From the NCBI RefSeq assembly GCF_000203975.2, contig NZ_AFCF02000008.1:580983-644982 (forward strand): a stretch of 64,000 nt of DNA, given 5' to 3'. A model generated the notes under the pieces. It worked only from the letters and a program-made list of their open reading frames with translations. It searched no databases and had not been told where the DNA came from. Below, one piece after another: positions 17,825 to 27,920 of this stretch (positions within the stretch are counted from its first letter, which is position 1; every line of letters begins with the position of its first letter). The position numbers and the translations under genes were made by a program. This DNA comes from Leisingera sp. ANG1 (lineage in GTDB: Bacteria > Pseudomonadota > Alphaproteobacteria > Rhodobacterales > Rhodobacteraceae).

Positions 17825-18625
17825 TCAGCGGCCGGTCCTGAAGCGCGCACCCTTGCCGGGCGGGGTTTCCGGCGGTCCGGCAAAGCACTGTGCGATGCGC
17901 ATCCAGTTTTCCGCTGCTGCACCAACGGCCTGCAGCCGGGTATCCTGGATATTGCGCACTTGAGTGACAACTTGTGCAAACTCCACCGCAGAGCCATTGA
18001 TATAGTTCGCGTCCTGCGGGGCATTCCATTCCCAGAGCGCTCCCGAAGGCCCGGTCAGCTGGACAAAGGGCGCTGGCTCCGGCACGTCCAGCCCGCGGTT
18101 GCGGAAACTCCAGCCATATGTGGCTACCCCCAGATGCGCAATGTTGCGGATGCGGTCCTGCTCCTGCCGCTCATGCCCCAAGAGGTCGAACACTTCCTGC
18201 CCGTGCGCCCAGGTCTCCATCTGCCGTGCTGTGATAGAGCTGAGCGCACTCATGTCCGGCCCGATCCATTTCAGCCGCGCCTTGGGATCTGCCGCAGCGA
18301 ATGCATCGGCGCAGCGCTCCGCCCCTTCACGCCAGGCCGCAAGCAACGCCCGGCCGCTGAGGCCGTCCAGCCAGGGAAACTGGCATTCGAGGATGGTACG
18401 CCCAGCTTGCATGTCCTGCAGGACCGGCGCGATGAAGGAGGTAAAGGCGCCCTCCCCTTTCAGCGAGGCCTCTGCCGCAGCGTTGAACAGGTGCAGATGC
18501 CCCAGCACATGATCAATGGTCCAGTCTTTGAATTGAGTTGCGCGGTGAAACTCCGCCTCCGGCAGTTCCTCAAGGATGGCTGCCAGGGTGCGGCTTTCGG
18601 CGCGGAAATCTTCAGCCTGCTGCAT
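17825..18625 (-). CDS. TIGR03084-type / DinB-like metal-binding protein
   Basis: A 266-residue protein with the mycothiol-maleylpyruvate-isomerase/DinB four-helix N-terminal fold. Candidate metal-binding His residues sit in DHVLGHLHLF (~residues 39-48) and METWAHGQEVF (~135-145). It matches what I know of the TIGR03084 family, whose members have no firm biochemical role. DinB-like folds bind a divalent metal and often catalyse thiol-dependent reactions. It stands alone, convergent with the DgoK-like gene, 98 bases from the next minus-strand gene upstream. Confidence 0.7.
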   Translation of the reverse strand: MQQAEDFRAESRTLAAILEELPEAEFHRATQFKDWTIDHVLGHLHLFNAAAEASLKGEGAFTSFIAPVLQDMQAGRTILECQFPWLDGLSGRALLAAWREGAERCADAFAAADPKARLKWIGPDMSALSSITARQMETWAHGQEVFDLLGHERQEQDRIRNIAHLGVATYGWSFRNRGLDVPEPAPFVQLTGPSGALWEWNAPQDANYINGSAVEFAQVVTQVRNIQDTRLQAVGAAAENWMRIAQCFAGPPETPPGKGARFRTGR

Positions 18626-18723
18626 AGTTCTCCCCTAATGCTCCGCCTGGCAGGATAGCCGGGCCGGGCGCAGGCCGGAAACAGAGACCAAGCGTCACAA
18701 AATAAGCCGCCGGGGCGGCCGCC

Positions 18724-19842
18724 TCAGGGTAGCGGAGCGGTCTTGAACAGACGGATTTTCAGCCCGCCGTGGGCCACAGTCGCGCCGAACGGCAGGAACG
18801 GCAGGTTGGTCGCCTTGGCGAGGCTGGATTCCGAGGTGACAATGCCCACCCGCCAGCCGGAGAACCGCTCCGTCAGCACCTGCCCCAACGCGCCGTAAAG
18901 GGCATAGAGCAGTTTCTTGTTGCCGATCCGGGCGCCATAGGGCGGGTTGACGATGACTAGGCCCGGCGGGCCATCCGGGCGCTGCAGGTCGCTGACCGCG
19001 GCCTGTGCAAATCGGGTGCAATCGTCCACGCCCGCCCTGTCCGCGTTGGCAGCGGCCATCTCCACGGCACCCGCGTTGCGGTCCGAGCCGTGGAACAGGA
19101 TGTCCGTTTCGCGCGCCTCGCCCTGCTGCTTCAGCTCTGCCCAGGCGTCTGCATCGAAGGTTGCCAGCTGCTCAAAGGCAAAGTTGCGGCTGCGGCCGGG
19201 CAGCAGGCCCTTGGCGATCTCTGCCGCCTCGATCACGAAGGTGCCGGAGCCGCACATCGGATCGACCACAGGCTCGCTGCCGTTAAAACCGCATTCGCGC
19301 AGGAACAGGGAAGCGAGATTTTCCCGCATCGGCGCCTTGCCAACAGCGGATTTGTGGCCACGCTTGTGCAGACCCTCGCCCGAGGTATCGACGCTGAAGA
19401 CACAGAGGTTGTCCTCAATGCGCAGCTTGACCGTCAGCTCTGCGTCCTTGGTGACGGGGGCGCCGAGGGTCTCGGCAATTGCCTTTTCCACCCTCTGGGC
19501 AGCGGCGCCGGCGTGGTAGATCTTGGATTTCTTGTTGGTGGACACCTCCACCTTCACCGGCACATCCGGACGCAGCACGTCACTCCAGGGGAACTTGCGC
19601 GACCGTTTGTCGAGCTGGGCCAGATGGAAGGCGCGGAATTCGCCGATCCGCGCCAGCACCCGCGCAGCGCCGCGCAAGCACAGGTTTGCGCGCCAGACCT
19701 CGCGCCAATCGCCCTGCACCGTGACCCCGCCCGGGACAGCCTTGGGCGCGGCAAAACCCAGCTCCTTGGCCTCAGCCAGCAGCGCCTGTTCCAGTCCCGG
19801 CGGTGCGGTCAGGAAGATCTCGAATGTGCTTTCTTGCGTCAT
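18724..19842 (-). CDS. THUMP-domain SAM-dependent RNA methyltransferase (RlmL N-terminal-half-like)
   Basis: A 372-residue protein. The N-terminal ~160 residues form a ferredoxin-like/THUMP RNA-binding part (KVEVSTNKKSKIYH, LRIEDNLCVFSVDTSG). The C-terminal half is a UPF0020 Rossmann methyltransferase with DPMCGSGTFVIEAAEIA for SAM binding and the catalytic NPPYGARIG tetrapeptide region, which marks N2-guanine/exocyclic amino methylation. The length equals the RlmL part of E. coli RlmKL, so 23S rRNA m2G modification is the likely role, but tRNA-directed Trm14-like enzymes look alike. It is a single gene. Confidence 0.87.
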   Translation of the reverse strand: MTQESTFEIFLTAPPGLEQALLAEAKELGFAAPKAVPGGVTVQGDWREVWRANLCLRGAARVLARIGEFRAFHLAQLDKRSRKFPWSDVLRPDVPVKVEVSTNKKSKIYHAGAAAQRVEKAIAETLGAPVTKDAELTVKLRIEDNLCVFSVDTSGEGLHKRGHKSAVGKAPMRENLASLFLRECGFNGSEPVVDPMCGSGTFVIEAAEIAKGLLPGRSRNFAFEQLATFDADAWAELKQQGEARETDILFHGSDRNAGAVEMAAANADRAGVDDCTRFAQAAVSDLQRPDGPPGLVIVNPPYGARIGNKKLLYALYGALGQVLTERFSGWRVGIVTSESSLAKATNLPFLPFGATVAHGGLKIRLFKTAPLP

Positions 19843-20000
19843 GCTGCCCTCCTTAGACGCAAAGCAGATCCGCGGCGACTGTTTTTTCCGGTCGCGCCAT
19901 GAGAGAAACTGCCGTTGCGTTACAACCGTAGATGCCGCGCTGCGGCATAGCGTCGACGCTCAACAGAGGAAACAATTTCCAAATGAATTCAATACAATAA

Positions 20001-20029
20001 GCATTACTAAAAAATTAGTTTGACAATGC
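20001..20029 (+). promoter_or_regulatory. Interrupted inverted repeat overlapping a TTGACA element upstream of glpV
   Basis: GCATT-ACTAA at 20001-20010 is mirrored by TTAGT (20015-20019) and AATGC (20025-20029); the right arm is split by TTGAC. TTGACA at 20020-20025 is a perfect -35 hexamer, but I see no good -10 at 16-18 bases. It lies ~80 bases before the glpV start and could be the operator and promoter for the glycerol operon. Confidence 0.35.
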
Positions 20030-20109
20030 AATCCAACCTATGAAAGCTCTATGCCAGTCAGGTGCAGGCAACGCGCAGCTGGCCTCAAGAGACTTTCAGG
20101 GAGGAAGAG

Positions 20110-21843
20110 ATGCGAAAGTATCTTCTCTCCGCAGCAGCCGTTTGTGCGGTGGTTGCGGGATCAATTGGCTATGCCGACGAAATGGCGGCCAAAAAATGGA
20201 TTGATGAAGAATTCCAGCCGTCGGCTTTGACCAAGGATGAACAGCTGTCAGAGATGCAGTGGTTCATCAAGGCCGCGGAACCTTACAAAGGCATGGAGAT
20301 CAACGTGCTGTCGGAAGGCATTCCGACGCATAGCTATGAATCCGAAGTGCTGACCAAAGCGTTTGAGGAAATCACCGGCATCAAGGTGAACCACCAGATC
20401 CTGGGTGAAGGCGAGGTCGTCCAGGCCGTGCAGACCCAGATGCAGACCAAGCGGAACCTCTATGACGGCTACGTCAATGACTCCGACCTGATCGGCACCC
20501 ACTCGCGACTGCAGCTGGCGTACAACCTGACCGACATGATGGCAGGCGAGTTCAAGGACGTGACCAACCCCGGCCTCGACCTGGATGACTTCATGGGCAC
20601 CCAGTTCACCACCGGCCCGGACGGGGATCTGTACCAGCTGCCCGACCAGCAGTTCGCGAACCTCTACTGGTTCCGCAAGGACTGGTTCGACCGCGAAGAC
20701 CTGCAGGCCGCGTTCAAGGAAAAATACGGCTATGACCTGGGCGTCCCGGTCAACTGGTCCGCATATGAGGACATCGCCGAGTTCTTCAGCGAGCAGGTCA
20801 AGGAAATCGACGGCACCGCGATCTATGGCCACATGGATTACGGTAAGCGCGCGCCGGACCTTGGCTGGCGGATGACCGATGCCTGGCTGTCGATGGCCGG
20901 TGCCGGTTCGAAGGGTGAGCCGAACGGCGTGCCGATCGACGAATGGGGCATCCGCATGGAAGAAGGCTCCTGCAACCCGGCTGGTGCCAGCGTGACCCGC
21001 GGCGGCGCCGCCAACGGCCCGGCAGCGGTCTATGCGATCCGCAAGTGGGACGAATGGCTGCGCAAATACGCGCCTCCGGGTGCCGCGTCCTATGACTTCT
21101 ACCAGTCGCTGCCGGCACTGGCACAGGGCAACGTGGCACAGCAGATCTTCTGGTACACCGCCTTCACCGCCGACATGGTGAAGCCGCAGTCCGAAGGCAA
21201 CAACACGGTCGACGGCGACGGCAACCCGCTGTGGCGGATGGCGCCCAGCCCGCACGGCCCCTACTGGGAAGAAGGCCAGAAGGTCGGCTATCAGGACGTG
21301 GGCTCCTGGACCTTCCTCAAGTCCACCCCGCTGGACCGTGCCCAGGCGGCCTGGCTTTATGCCCAGTTCGTGGTGTCCAAGACCGTGGACGTGAAGAAAT
21401 CGCACGTTGGTCTGACCTTCATCCGCGACTCTTCCGTGAACCACGAGAGCTTCACCGAGCGCGCACCCAAGCTGGGCGGCCTGGTCGAGTTCTACCGCTC
21501 GCCTGACCGTGTGGCATGGTCGCCGACCGGCATCAACGTGCCGGATTACCCGAAGCTGGCCCAGATCTGGTGGCAGCAGATCGGTGACGTGAACTCCGGC
21601 GCCTTCACGCCGCAGGAAGCGATGGACCGTCTGGCCGAGGAAATGGACATCACCATGGGCCGTATGCAGCGTGCAGACGAGCAGGCGAATGTCTATGGCG
21701 GCTGCGGCCCGCGTCTGAACGAAGAGAAAGACGCGGAATGGTGGTACGCCAATGGCGGCGCCAAAGCCCCGCTGGAAAACGAGAAGCCGCAGGGCCAGAC
21801 CGTCAACTATGACGAGCTGGTGGCCCGCTGGGCAACCAACTAA
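20110..21843 (+). CDS. glpV: Glycerol ABC transporter substrate-binding protein GlpV
   Basis: A 577-residue periplasmic binding protein of family 1, with an N-terminal signal peptide (cleavage likely after SIGYA, ~residue 23) and the length and opening of GlpV proteins (AKKWIDEEFQPSALT). Its ATG follows GGGAGGAAGAG closely; an ATG at 20062 gives 16 extra unlike residues and is rejected. In Rhizobium leguminosarum GlpV feeds glycerol to the GlpSTPQ importer; the same set follows here in order V-S-T-P-Q-U. Glycerol kinase and GlpD are not in the window. A 10-bp hairpin in the gap to glpS may raise its expression relative to the rest. Confidence 0.92.
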   Translation: MRKYLLSAAAVCAVVAGSIGYADEMAAKKWIDEEFQPSALTKDEQLSEMQWFIKAAEPYKGMEINVLSEGIPTHSYESEVLTKAFEEITGIKVNHQILGEGEVVQAVQTQMQTKRNLYDGYVNDSDLIGTHSRLQLAYNLTDMMAGEFKDVTNPGLDLDDFMGTQFTTGPDGDLYQLPDQQFANLYWFRKDWFDREDLQAAFKEKYGYDLGVPVNWSAYEDIAEFFSEQVKEIDGTAIYGHMDYGKRAPDLGWRMTDAWLSMAGAGSKGEPNGVPIDEWGIRMEEGSCNPAGASVTRGGAANGPAAVYAIRKWDEWLRKYAPPGAASYDFYQSLPALAQGNVAQQIFWYTAFTADMVKPQSEGNNTVDGDGNPLWRMAPSPHGPYWEEGQKVGYQDVGSWTFLKSTPLDRAQAAWLYAQFVVSKTVDVKKSHVGLTFIRDSSVNHESFTERAPKLGGLVEFYRSPDRVAWSPTGINVPDYPKLAQIWWQQIGDVNSGAFTPQEAMDRLAEEMDITMGRMQRADEQANVYGGCGPRLNEEKDAEWWYANGGAKAPLENEKPQGQTVNYDELVARWATN

Positions 21844-21855
21844 GGCCTCCTCCCG

Positions 21856-21888
21856 GCCCGGCCAGCGATCCCCATCATCTGGCCGGGC
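21856..21888 (+). promoter_or_regulatory. Intercistronic hairpin between glpV and glpS
   Basis: GCCCGGCCAG (21856-21865) pairs perfectly with CTGGCCGGGC (21879-21888) across a 13-base loop, starting 12 bases after the glpV stop and with no T run after it. Such structures after binding-protein genes usually protect the upstream mRNA or cause partial termination, giving more binding protein than transporter. Confidence 0.6.
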
Positions 21889-22000
21889 TGTATCAGGCCC
21901 CGGAAGACCCTTTCCCGTCATCCGGGGCCATCTTCCCCAAGATCAGAGCGCGCCCCTGCCCCGCGCGCAAACAGGCCGCCTGCCAGAAAGTCAAAGCAAG

Positions 22001-23065
22001 ATGGCACTCGAACTCAAGGGTGTGACCAAGCGCGTCGGCGCCATTCAGCACATCAAGGAAACCTCCCTGCTGCTGGAGCCCGGTCACTTTAACGTCCTCC
22101 TCGGCGCCACCGGCTCCGGAAAGACCTCACTCATTAAACTGATGGCGGGCCTCGACCCGATGGCCAGCGGCCAGGTGCTGATGGATGGCGAGGATGTCAG
22201 CCGTCTCAGCACCCAGAAACGCAACATCAGCCTGGTGCATCAGTTCTTCATTAACTACCCGCATATGACTGTGTATGAGAACATCGCCTCGCCGCTGAAA
22301 GTGGCTGGGATGGCGAAGTCGGAAATCGAAGGCCGCGTCGAAGAGGCTGCGGAAATCCTGCAGCTGAAACCGATGCTGCACCGCCGCCCGCACGAGCTGT
22401 CCGGCGGTCAGCAGCAGCGCTGCGCCCTGGCCCGTGCAATCGCCAAGGAAAGCCGCGCGGTGTTCCTGGATGAGCCGCTGGCCAACCTCGACTACAAACT
22501 GCGCGAGGAGCTGCGCGACCAGCTGCCCGAACTGTTTGCAGGCCGCGGCGCGGTGGTGGTCTATGCGACCTCGGAACCGGAAGAGGCGCTGCTTCTGGGC
22601 GGCAAGACCGCGCTAATGCGCGACGGCCGCGTGACCCAGTTCGGCCCCACCGCAGAGATCTATCGCAACCCCGGCAATGTCGATGCGGCGCGGGTGTTCT
22701 CCGATCCGCCGATCAACACCGCCGAGATCACCAAGCAGGGCAGCATGGCCCGCTTGGGCGCCGGCGTCACCTGGGAGCTGGCTGGCGACGCAGCCGGTCT
22801 GGCCGATGGCACCTATACCATCGCGATCCGCCCGCACCATGTGTTGCCGCAGCCCCGCAACGGCGCTGATGTGCAGCTGTCAGGCCAGGTGCAGGTGACA
22901 GAACTCTCCGGCTCTGAAAGCTCTGCCCATTTCGACATGGGCTCCGGCAGCTGGGTCTCGCTGGCCCACGGCGTCCACCCCTACCAGGTGGGTGAGCTGC
23001 ACGACTTCTACATGGACCCCGCGCAGGCATATTTCTTTGCCCCCGACGGCAGCCGCGCGGCGTGA
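22001..23065 (+). CDS. glpS: Glycerol ABC transporter ATPase GlpS (no H-loop histidine)
   Basis: A 354-residue ATPase of the MalK/UgpC type with a C-terminal TOBE-like regulatory part. Seen: Walker A LLGATGSGKTSLIK, Q-loop Gln in VHQFFIN, canonical signature LSGGQQQRCALARA (~residue 133), Walker B FLDEPLANLD. The switch region reads VVYATSEPEEAL (~191), with Ser where nearly all ATPases of this type have His. The ATG at 22001 begins the conserved MALELKGVTK; an upstream frame from 21752 is rejected since it runs into glpV. It likely pairs with GlpT as a heterodimer in which the LSGGQ of GlpS completes the GlpT site. Confidence 0.92.
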   Translation: MALELKGVTKRVGAIQHIKETSLLLEPGHFNVLLGATGSGKTSLIKLMAGLDPMASGQVLMDGEDVSRLSTQKRNISLVHQFFINYPHMTVYENIASPLKVAGMAKSEIEGRVEEAAEILQLKPMLHRRPHELSGGQQQRCALARAIAKESRAVFLDEPLANLDYKLREELRDQLPELFAGRGAVVVYATSEPEEALLLGGKTALMRDGRVTQFGPTAEIYRNPGNVDAARVFSDPPINTAEITKQGSMARLGAGVTWELAGDAAGLADGTYTIAIRPHHVLPQPRNGADVQLSGQVQVTELSGSESSAHFDMGSGSWVSLAHGVHPYQVGELHDFYMDPAQAYFFAPDGSRAA

Positions 23066-23072
23066 GGCATCA

Positions 23073-24172
<1,100 letters not shown>

Positions 24173-24173
<1 letters not shown>

Positions 24174-25036
24174 TGAAAACCGAAAACCAGAAAGCCTGGT
24201 TCTTTGTCCTGCCAGTGCTGGCGCTGGTCGCCTTCAACGCGCTCATTCCGATGATGACGGTGGTCAACTACTCAGTGCAGGAGACTTTTGGCGACAACGT
24301 GTTCTTCTGGCAGGGCCTGGACTGGTTCCAGCAGATCCTGCGCTCTGACCGCTTCCACGCGGCGCTTGGCCGCCAGTTCCTGTTCACTTTCCTGATCCTG
24401 ATCATCGAGGTGCCGCTGGGCATCGCCATTGCACTGTCGATGCCGCGCAAGGGGTTCTGGGTGCCGGTCTGCCTGGTGCTGATGGCGCTGCCGATGCTGA
24501 TCCCGTGGAACGTCGTCGGCGCGATGTGGAACATCTTCACCCTGCCCGACATTGGCCTCTTGGGCTATTTCCTGAACCATGTGCTGGGCATCTCCTATGA
24601 CATGACGCAGGATCCGGTTGCAGCATGGGTGACCATCGTCACCATGGACGTCTGGCACTGGACCTCGCTGGTGGTGCTGCTGAGTTATGCCGGCCTGGTG
24701 TCGATCCCCGACGCCTATTACCAGGCGGCCAAGATCGACGGCGCCTCCAACTGGGCGGTGTTCCGGTTCATCCAGCTACCCAAGATGAAAACAGTGCTGA
24801 CCATCGCCATCCTCCTGCGTTTCATGGACAGCTTCAACATCTACACCGAGCCGTTTGTGCTGACAGGCGGCGGTCCCGGAAACTCCACCACGCTCTTGTC
24901 GATCGACCTGGTGAAAATCGCGCTTGGCCAGTTCGACCTCGGCCCCGCCGCTGCCATGTCGCTCATCTATTTCGCAATCACGCTCCTGGTCTCCTGGCTG
25001 TTCTACACGCTGATGACCAAGGACGATCTGAACTAA
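24173..25036 (+). CDS. glpP: Glycerol ABC transporter permease GlpP
   Basis: A 287-residue inner-membrane permease of the MalF/UgpA type with about six membrane segments. The cytoplasmic EAA coupling loop appears as YYQAAKIDGASNWAVF (~residues 180-195), which docks on the ATPases. Its start overlaps the GlpT stop by one base. It forms the channel with GlpQ for glycerol. Confidence 0.92.
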
Positions 25037-25049
25037 GGGAGGGATCCAG

Positions 25050-25847
25050 ATGCAGAAACGATCCATCGTCCCCATCGTCTATATCCTGTTCCTGATGCTG
25101 CCGATCTATTGGCTGGTGGCGATGAGCTTCAAGACGACCAATGAAATCCTGTCGGGCTTCTCGCTGTTCCCGCAGACTTTCACGCTGGACAATTACGCAA
25201 CCATCTTCACCGATCCCAGCTGGTACTGGGGCTATATCAACTCAATCGCCTACGTGTCGATCAACACGGTGATCTCCATCGCGGTGGCGCTGCCGGCGGC
25301 CTATGCCTTCAGCCGCTACCGGTTCCTGGGCGACAAGCAGCTGTTCTTCTGGCTGCTGACCAACCGGATGGCGCCTGCCGCGGTGTTCGCGCTGCCGTTC
25401 TTCCAGCTCTATTCCGCGGTGGAGCTGTTCGACACCCATCTGGCGGTGGCGCTGGCGCACTGCCTGTTCAATATCCCGCTGGCGGTGTGGATCCTGGAGG
25501 GCTTCATGGGCGGCGTGCCCAAGGAGCTGGACGAAACCGCATTTGTCGACGGTTATTCCTTCCCGCGCTTCTTCGCGACGATCTTTATCCCGTCGATCAA
25601 GGCAGGCGTGGGTGTGGCGGCCTTCTTCTGCTTCATGTTCTCCTGGGTGGAGCTGCTGCTGGCCAAGACCCTGACCGCCGTTGCCGCCAAGCCGATTGCC
25701 GCCACCATGACCAAGACCGCCTCCAGCGCGGGTTATGAACTGGGGCTGCTGGCAGCTGCGGGAACTCTGACAATCATTCCGGGCGCCATCGTGATCTGGT
25801 TTGTCCGCAACTACATCGCGAAGGGTTTCGCGATGGGGAGGGTGTAA
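25050..25847 (+). CDS. glpQ: Glycerol ABC transporter permease GlpQ
   Basis: A 265-residue permease of the MalG/UgpE type with about six membrane segments. The EAA loop is ELDETAFVDGYSFPRF (~residues 157-172). GGGAGGG lies 6 bases before the ATG. Partner of GlpP. The stop codon overlaps the start of glpU by one base. Confidence 0.92.
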   Translation: MQKRSIVPIVYILFLMLPIYWLVAMSFKTTNEILSGFSLFPQTFTLDNYATIFTDPSWYWGYINSIAYVSINTVISIAVALPAAYAFSRYRFLGDKQLFFWLLTNRMAPAAVFALPFFQLYSAVELFDTHLAVALAHCLFNIPLAVWILEGFMGGVPKELDETAFVDGYSFPRFFATIFIPSIKAGVGVAAFFCFMFSWVELLLAKTLTAVAAKPIAATMTKTASSAGYELGLLAAAGTLTIIPGAIVIWFVRNYIAKGFAMGRV

Positions 25848-26125
25848 TGCTTTCATGGATGGCCTGGACCTGGCCCACTGCCCTGTTGTTCATCGGCATT
25901 TTCAGCGCCATCGGCGTGCTGATCATCGCCGAAATCCGCCACCCCGGCGGCGCGGCCCGCAAAGGCGTGCTCGGCCTCACCACGACCCGCGGCGACCGGC
26001 TGTTCATCAGCCTATTGGGCACCTCCTACATCTTCCTGGCCTGGCTGGGACTGGTGGGGATGCCCTTGTGGTGGCCGCTGGGGCTGTCGGTTGCCTGGGG
26101 CATCTTCTGCTTCTGGAAGGTTTGA
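25847..26125 (+). CDS. glpU: Small membrane protein GlpU (DUF2160)
   Basis: A 92-residue protein with two to three hydrophobic segments (LLFIGIFSAIGVLIIAEI; FISLLGTSYIFLAWLGLV; PLGLSVAWGIFCFW). It matches the DUF2160 protein called GlpU that accompanies GlpSTPQV in rhizobia. Its role in the transporter is not known. It is coupled to glpQ and is the last gene of the operon. Confidence 0.85.
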   Translation: MLSWMAWTWPTALLFIGIFSAIGVLIIAEIRHPGGAARKGVLGLTTTRGDRLFISLLGTSYIFLAWLGLVGMPLWWPLGLSVAWGIFCFWKV

Positions 26126-26152
26126 CCCGCGACCTCAAACAAAGTCGGGACA

Positions 26153-26183
26153 GGCCTTGAAGGCAAACCCGTCCTTCAAGGCC
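26153..26183 (+). terminator. Hairpin after the glp operon
   Basis: GGCCTTGAAGG (26153-26163) and CCTTCAAGGCC (26173-26183) form a perfect 11-bp stem with a 9-base loop, 28 bases after glpU. There is no T run, so it may be a Rho-associated end or an RNA stabiliser rather than an intrinsic terminator. Confidence 0.6.
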
Positions 26184-26332
26184 GTCTCAGCCAAGACCCC
26201 GAACGGATGCGCCAGGCACCATCGCGAATACTGGCCATCACCCTGCAACCTGCTGAGAAGACTCGCGCGGCAGCGCACATTGTGACAACAAAAGCCCCGC
26301 TGCCGCGCATCTTCTAAAAAAATAGTTTTCAC

Positions 26333-26346
26333 GGAAGCCTGCTTCC
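26333..26346. promoter_or_regulatory. 14-bp palindrome, candidate operator of the BlaI-like repressor
   Basis: GGAAGC-CT-GCTTCC lies 23 bases before the ATG of the BlaI-like gene, just downstream of an A/T-rich stretch (16-26 bases upstream of the palindrome) that could hold promoter elements. BlaI/MecI/CopY regulators bind short dyads at their own promoters. The dyad is not the TACA/TGTA dyad of staphylococcal BlaI. Confidence 0.5.
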
Positions 26347-26369
26347 CCTAGCATGACTGGAACGATCAC

Positions 26370-26786
26370 ATGAGCCGGACTGCCGAGGCGATGCGCAAGA
26401 AACACGACACTTCCCTGCTGACCGAGGTTGAGCTGGAATTCATGACCGTGGTCTGGGACATGGGCGGCGGCACCGTGCGCGATATCCTTGCCGAGCTGAA
26501 CAAGATGCAGGAACGCGCCTACACTTCGGTGGCCACGGTTCTCAAGATCATGGAACAGAAAGGCTTTCTCACCAGCGAGCGCAAGGATCGCTCCCTGGTG
26601 TACCGCCCCGCCGTTCCCAAGGCAGAGTATCAGAAAACATCTCTGAAAAACCTTTCGAGCAAGCTTTTCAACGGCGCGCCCGCCGCATTGGTGGCGCGGC
26701 TGGTCGATGATGAGGATGTGACCGACGAGATGCTCGAGGAGATGCGGGCGCTCTTGGAGGAAAGGCTGGGGGATAATGAACGCTGA
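26370..26786 (+). CDS. BlaI/MecI/CopY-family transcriptional repressor
   Basis: A 138-residue protein. Residues ~15-85 form the winged helix typical of BlaI (TEVELEFMTVVWDMGGGTVRD, YTSVATVLKIMEQKGFL), followed by a C-terminal dimerisation/cleavage region (LSSKLFNGAPAALVARLVDD). BlaI repressors are dimers inactivated when a partner M56 metalloprotease is activated. The next gene is such a protease and overlaps this one by 11 bases, so they form a sensing pair. The target genes beyond autoregulation are unknown; no beta-lactamase lies in the window. Confidence 0.9.
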   Translation: MSRTAEAMRKKHDTSLLTEVELEFMTVVWDMGGGTVRDILAELNKMQERAYTSVATVLKIMEQKGFLTSERKDRSLVYRPAVPKAEYQKTSLKNLSSKLFNGAPAALVARLVDDEDVTDEMLEEMRALLEERLGDNER

Positions 26787-27918
26787 TGTTCTGCTGAATG
26801 CCTATATTGATCTGAATATCCTGCTGCTGGCGGGCACCCTGTTGTGGTTCGCCGCCCGCAAGGCACTGGCGCGCAGTCCGCTGGGGCGCGCCTACCGGCC
26901 TCAGCTGCGGCTGCTGAACGGAATGACGGTACTGCTGGCGGCCTCGCCGCTGCTGATCCTAGCGTTTACCCGCTTTGTCATCGCCCATCCGCCTAATTTC
27001 TCTGACATGCTGGTTTCGCAGTATCTGCAGGGCAATGTCAGCATGAGTGCCGGAACTTTTGAGGCCACCCTCGGCCTGCGCGAAGATGCAGTGCGCGGCC
27101 TCACCAGCCTGCAACCCGGCTGGGCGCAGGCCGTTGCAGCGGCTTTTGCTGTTGGGGCGCTCATCTGCCTGGCGCATGTGGCGGCCTCTGTCTTCCGCCT
27201 GCGGCAAAACCTGGCCGGCTCCTTCCTTTGGAAACGCATTGGCCGGGTACAGCTGATGGTGTCCGATGACATCCGCGTGGCCTATTCCACCCGAGGGCTG
27301 CTGCGGCGCTACGTGGTGCTGCCCTCGGCATTGCTGAATGATCCGCGTGACCTGCGCCTGACCATCGCGCATGAGCTGCAGCACTTCCGCCAACGCGACA
27401 TCGAATGCGAGTTTCTGCTGGAGCTTCTGCGCCCCGCCCTATTCTGGAATCCCGCCTTCTACCTTTGGCGGCGCGAGGTGCGTCTGTTGCGCGAATTTGC
27501 CTGCGACCAGGCGCTGATGGCGCGGCCTGCGTTTGATGTGCGCGCCTATTGCGAATGCCTGATCCGTGCCTGTGCCCTTGCCGCGCGCGGCCCGGCACTG
27601 TTCACCCGCCGCAGCCCCGCTGTGGCGCTGGTAGACCGCCGCGAAACCCGCCGCGGAGCCTCCCTGCAACGCCGCATCATTGCGGTGACAGCGGTTCAGC
27701 CGCGGGGGCCGAACTCCCTTGGCTGGGGGCTGGTCTCTTTGACGATGGCCGGGGTGGTGCTGGCGACGGCGGTGCTGCTGCAACGCCCCAGCGACTGGAG
27801 CCATGACCGCATCATGCTGTCGACGATCGTCAACCTGGAGCGCATGGCCAGCCGCAACAGCACTCCGGAGCTTGCCGTCAGTGCCCTGAACGGCGGCTTT
27901 GCTGTGCCAAGCCAGTAA
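26776..27918 (+). CDS. M56 (BlaR1-like) membrane metallopeptidase without penicillin-sensor domain
   Basis: A 380-residue protein with N-terminal membrane segments, the zinc motif HELQH (~residue 199) and a downstream LLREFACDQALM that holds the third ligand candidate. A last membrane segment lies at ~residues 320-340 with only ~45 residues after it. BlaR1 has a ~250-residue penicillin-binding sensor after that point; here it is missing, so the inducing signal is something else. It overlaps the BlaI-like gene and presumably destroys that repressor when activated. Confidence 0.88.
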   Translation: MNADVLLNAYIDLNILLLAGTLLWFAARKALARSPLGRAYRPQLRLLNGMTVLLAASPLLILAFTRFVIAHPPNFSDMLVSQYLQGNVSMSAGTFEATLGLREDAVRGLTSLQPGWAQAVAAAFAVGALICLAHVAASVFRLRQNLAGSFLWKRIGRVQLMVSDDIRVAYSTRGLLRRYVVLPSALLNDPRDLRLTIAHELQHFRQRDIECEFLLELLRPALFWNPAFYLWRREVRLLREFACDQALMARPAFDVRAYCECLIRACALAARGPALFTRRSPAVALVDRRETRRGASLQRRIIAVTAVQPRGPNSLGWGLVSLTMAGVVLATAVLLQRPSDWSHDRIMLSTIVNLERMASRNSTPELAVSALNGGFAVPSQ

Positions 27919-27920
27919 CT

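Noticed and set aside
20020-20048. A full sigma-70 promoter before glpV
   Set aside because: TTGACA is perfect but there is no acceptable -10 at 16-18 bases. Reported only as part of a possible operator/promoter region.
20248-21921. 557-codon minus-strand open frame opposite glpV
   Set aside because: A shadow of the GlpV gene; composition is typical of antisense frames and there is no ribosome site.
26135-26332. 65-codon minus-strand frame between glpU and the BlaI-like gene
   Set aside because: It overlaps the glp hairpin and has no ribosome site or motif.
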